Positions 14,391-15,476 of a stretch of DNA of 15,476 nucleotides are shown here, piece by piece. Source of the stretch: an uncultured Prevotella sp. (GTDB lineage: Bacteria > Bacteroidota > Bacteroidia > Bacteroidales > Bacteroidaceae); assembly GCA_900546605.1 (NCBI GenBank), contig URDV01000021.1, positions 1-15,476 on the forward strand, written 5' to 3'. Position 1 is the stretch's first letter. Each line of letters starts with the position of its first letter. Under the pieces are notes generated by a model. It was not told where the DNA came from. It ran no database searches and saw only the letters and a list, made by a program, of their open reading frames with translations. The translations under genes and the position numbers were made by a program.

Positions 14391-14555
14391 AGCAGATGTT
14401 GGTCTAAAAGGGTCTCAACTTTACCGACAAAGTAAAATGTTAAGTGGGTAAACAGCATCTTCACAAAAAATTAACAACCATAGGCAACACTACCTATATA
14501 TAAATGTGTAATATTGCAACGAAAAATCAATAAACGAAATTACACATAAAAAATT

Positions 14556-15227
14556 ATGTCACAAAAGATACTTGTCGTTGACGACGAACCCGATTTGCGC
14601 GAAATATTACAATGTAACCTCGAAAGCGCTGGTTATGAAGTAGACACCGCAGAATCTGCCGAAGAGGCTTTACACATTTTATCACCCGAGCACAACCTTA
14701 TTTTGCTCGATGTCATGTTAGGCGGCATGTCGGGCTACCGCATGGCCAACAAGCTACGCAACGAGTTGAAACTTAAGACCCCTATCATATTCCTTACAGC
14801 CAAAGACACTGAAAATGACTTATTAACAGGCTTCTCAGCTGGAGCAGATGACTACATTTCAAAGCCCTTTTCACTTCACGAAGTATTAGCTCGCATCAAA
14901 GCCGTGTTGCGACGAACCAAAGAAGAAAACAAATGTAGCGAATTAAAAGTGGGCGAACTCACCATTGACTTTGCCAAGAAGCTTGTACTTTGCCACGACA
15001 ATGATGTGAAACTATCACCTAAAGAGTTCGGCATATTCAGCATGTTAGCCAAAGAGCCAGGACGTGTGTTCTCACGTGCCGAAATTTTAGCTGTCGTATG
15101 GCATGGCGAGACCTATGTGCTTGACCGCACCGTCGACGTACACATCGCACGCATTCGTCGCAAATTAGGCGATGAATCCATTCACATCAACAACCGACAA
15201 GGCTACGGATACTGCTTTGAACTATGA
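14556..15227 (+). CDS. OmpR/PhoB-family response regulator
   Basis: A 223-residue two-domain regulator. The receiver domain (about 1-120) has the acidic pocket D9-D10, phospho-acceptor D52, T81 and K103. The winged-helix DNA-binding domain (about 127-223) has the usual KLSPKEF loop and the VDVHIARIRRKLG recognition helix. It would be phosphorylated by the kinase encoded next, whose ATG overlaps its stop (ATGA), pointing to translational coupling. The signal sensed is unknown; the sequence is of the PhoB/RprY general type, but I cannot assign it to a named system. The 175 nt between the post-dnaA hairpin and the start contain TAATATTG (14519-14526), one mismatch from a -7 box, and the small inverted repeat ATAGG/CCTAT near 14500. 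Confidence 0.93.
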   Translation: MSQKILVVDDEPDLREILQCNLESAGYEVDTAESAEEALHILSPEHNLILLDVMLGGMSGYRMANKLRNELKLKTPIIFLTAKDTENDLLTGFSAGADDYISKPFSLHEVLARIKAVLRRTKEENKCSELKVGELTIDFAKKLVLCHDNDVKLSPKEFGIFSMLAKEPGRVFSRAEILAVVWHGETYVLDRTVDVHIARIRRKLGDESIHINNRQGYGYCFEL

Positions 15228-15476
15228 AACACTTGAGTTATAAACAAAAACTACTACTCAACTTCACACTACTCTTTGCCTTATTTACCGCACTATTGGT
15301 AGTGTTTCAATATAACCGCGAACGACAGTACAAGCGCGATTTGCTTGATTCGCGCTTACGCTGTTATGCCAACGTTGTGGCTAAAACCATTGACCGCCAA
15401 CAAATAAGCAAAGACACCATTAGCCTGCAAAACGTACTACAGCTACTGCCTTCCGACCTACGACTTACCGTAGATC
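15224..15476 (+). CDS. Sensor histidine kinase, N-terminal part (runs off the window)
   Basis: Opens with an ATG overlapping the response-regulator stop by 4 nt and stays open for 84 codons to the edge. After a short basic N terminus (MKHLSYKQK) there is one clear membrane helix (about residues 10-28), followed by a charged segment that would begin the periplasmic sensor region. HisKA and ATPase domains would lie outside the window. The kinase call rests on gene order, the overlap and the topology; no catalytic motif is visible here. Confidence 0.75.
   Translation, partial: MKHLSYKQKLLLNFTLLFALFTALLVVFQYNRERQYKRDLLDSRLRCYANVVAKTIDRQQISKDTISLQNVLQLLPSDLRLTVD

Noticed and set aside
1..15476. 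CRISPR array, tRNA/rRNA genes, prophage or anti-phage defence genes
   Set aside because: No regularly spaced repeats, no tRNA or rRNA sequence and no phage or defence protein families were seen; most genes are housekeeping or metabolic.

Overview
The window looks like chromosomal DNA from a Bacteroidales species, probably Prevotella or a close relative. Start codons are mostly preceded by A/T-rich sequence without a clear Shine-Dalgarno. Several intergenic regions carry the Bacteroidetes -7 box TAnnTTTG, in two cases with a TTTG -33 box at 19-20 bp. The gene content also fits: a DAHP synthase fused to a C-terminal chorismate mutase, and an OadA/PycB-like carboxyltransferase of Bacteroidetes type. 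The species call is inference from protein style, not from a marker gene.

Layout. Positions 1-60 hold a terminator-like hairpin of an upstream gene. Next come a DUF554 membrane protein (284-982) with a good promoter and long leader, and a COG0523/CobW metal-chaperone GTPase with a His-rich loop (1111-2319). The core of the window is an aromatic amino acid cluster (2607-6732): prephenate dehydratase, a class I/II aminotransferase, DAHP synthase-chorismate mutase, and prephenate dehydrogenase. Together they cover entry into the shikimate pathway, chorismate to prephenate, and prephenate to Phe and Tyr. The cluster closes with two hairpins, the second a terminator that can serve both strands and faces a convergent SLC13-type permease (6867-8807, minus strand).

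The divergent intergenic region 8808-9375 contains a 148-bp MITE-like palindromic element with 12-bp terminal inverted repeats and TAAA flanks, -7 boxes on both strands, and a potentially structured leader. It is followed by the carboxyltransferase (9376-11151), an FKBP-type prolyl isomerase and acyltransferase-3 pair (11350-12807), dnaA (12881-14272), and a response regulator whose 3' end overlaps a histidine kinase gene that runs off the right edge.

Most notable is an apparently complete ribosome-mediated attenuator in front of pheA. A perfect promoter (TTTG-N19-TACTTTTG) is followed by a 30-codon leader ORF whose residues 8-17 are FYFYGFYFYF. After it come mutually exclusive antiterminator and terminator hairpins built from an AGCGGGAT repeat and its complement. 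The aromatic cluster is therefore probably switched by Phe/Tyr-tRNA charging. A second, unexplained RNA structure (12-bp perfect long-range stem plus a competing hairpin) lies between the DAHP synthase and tyrA.
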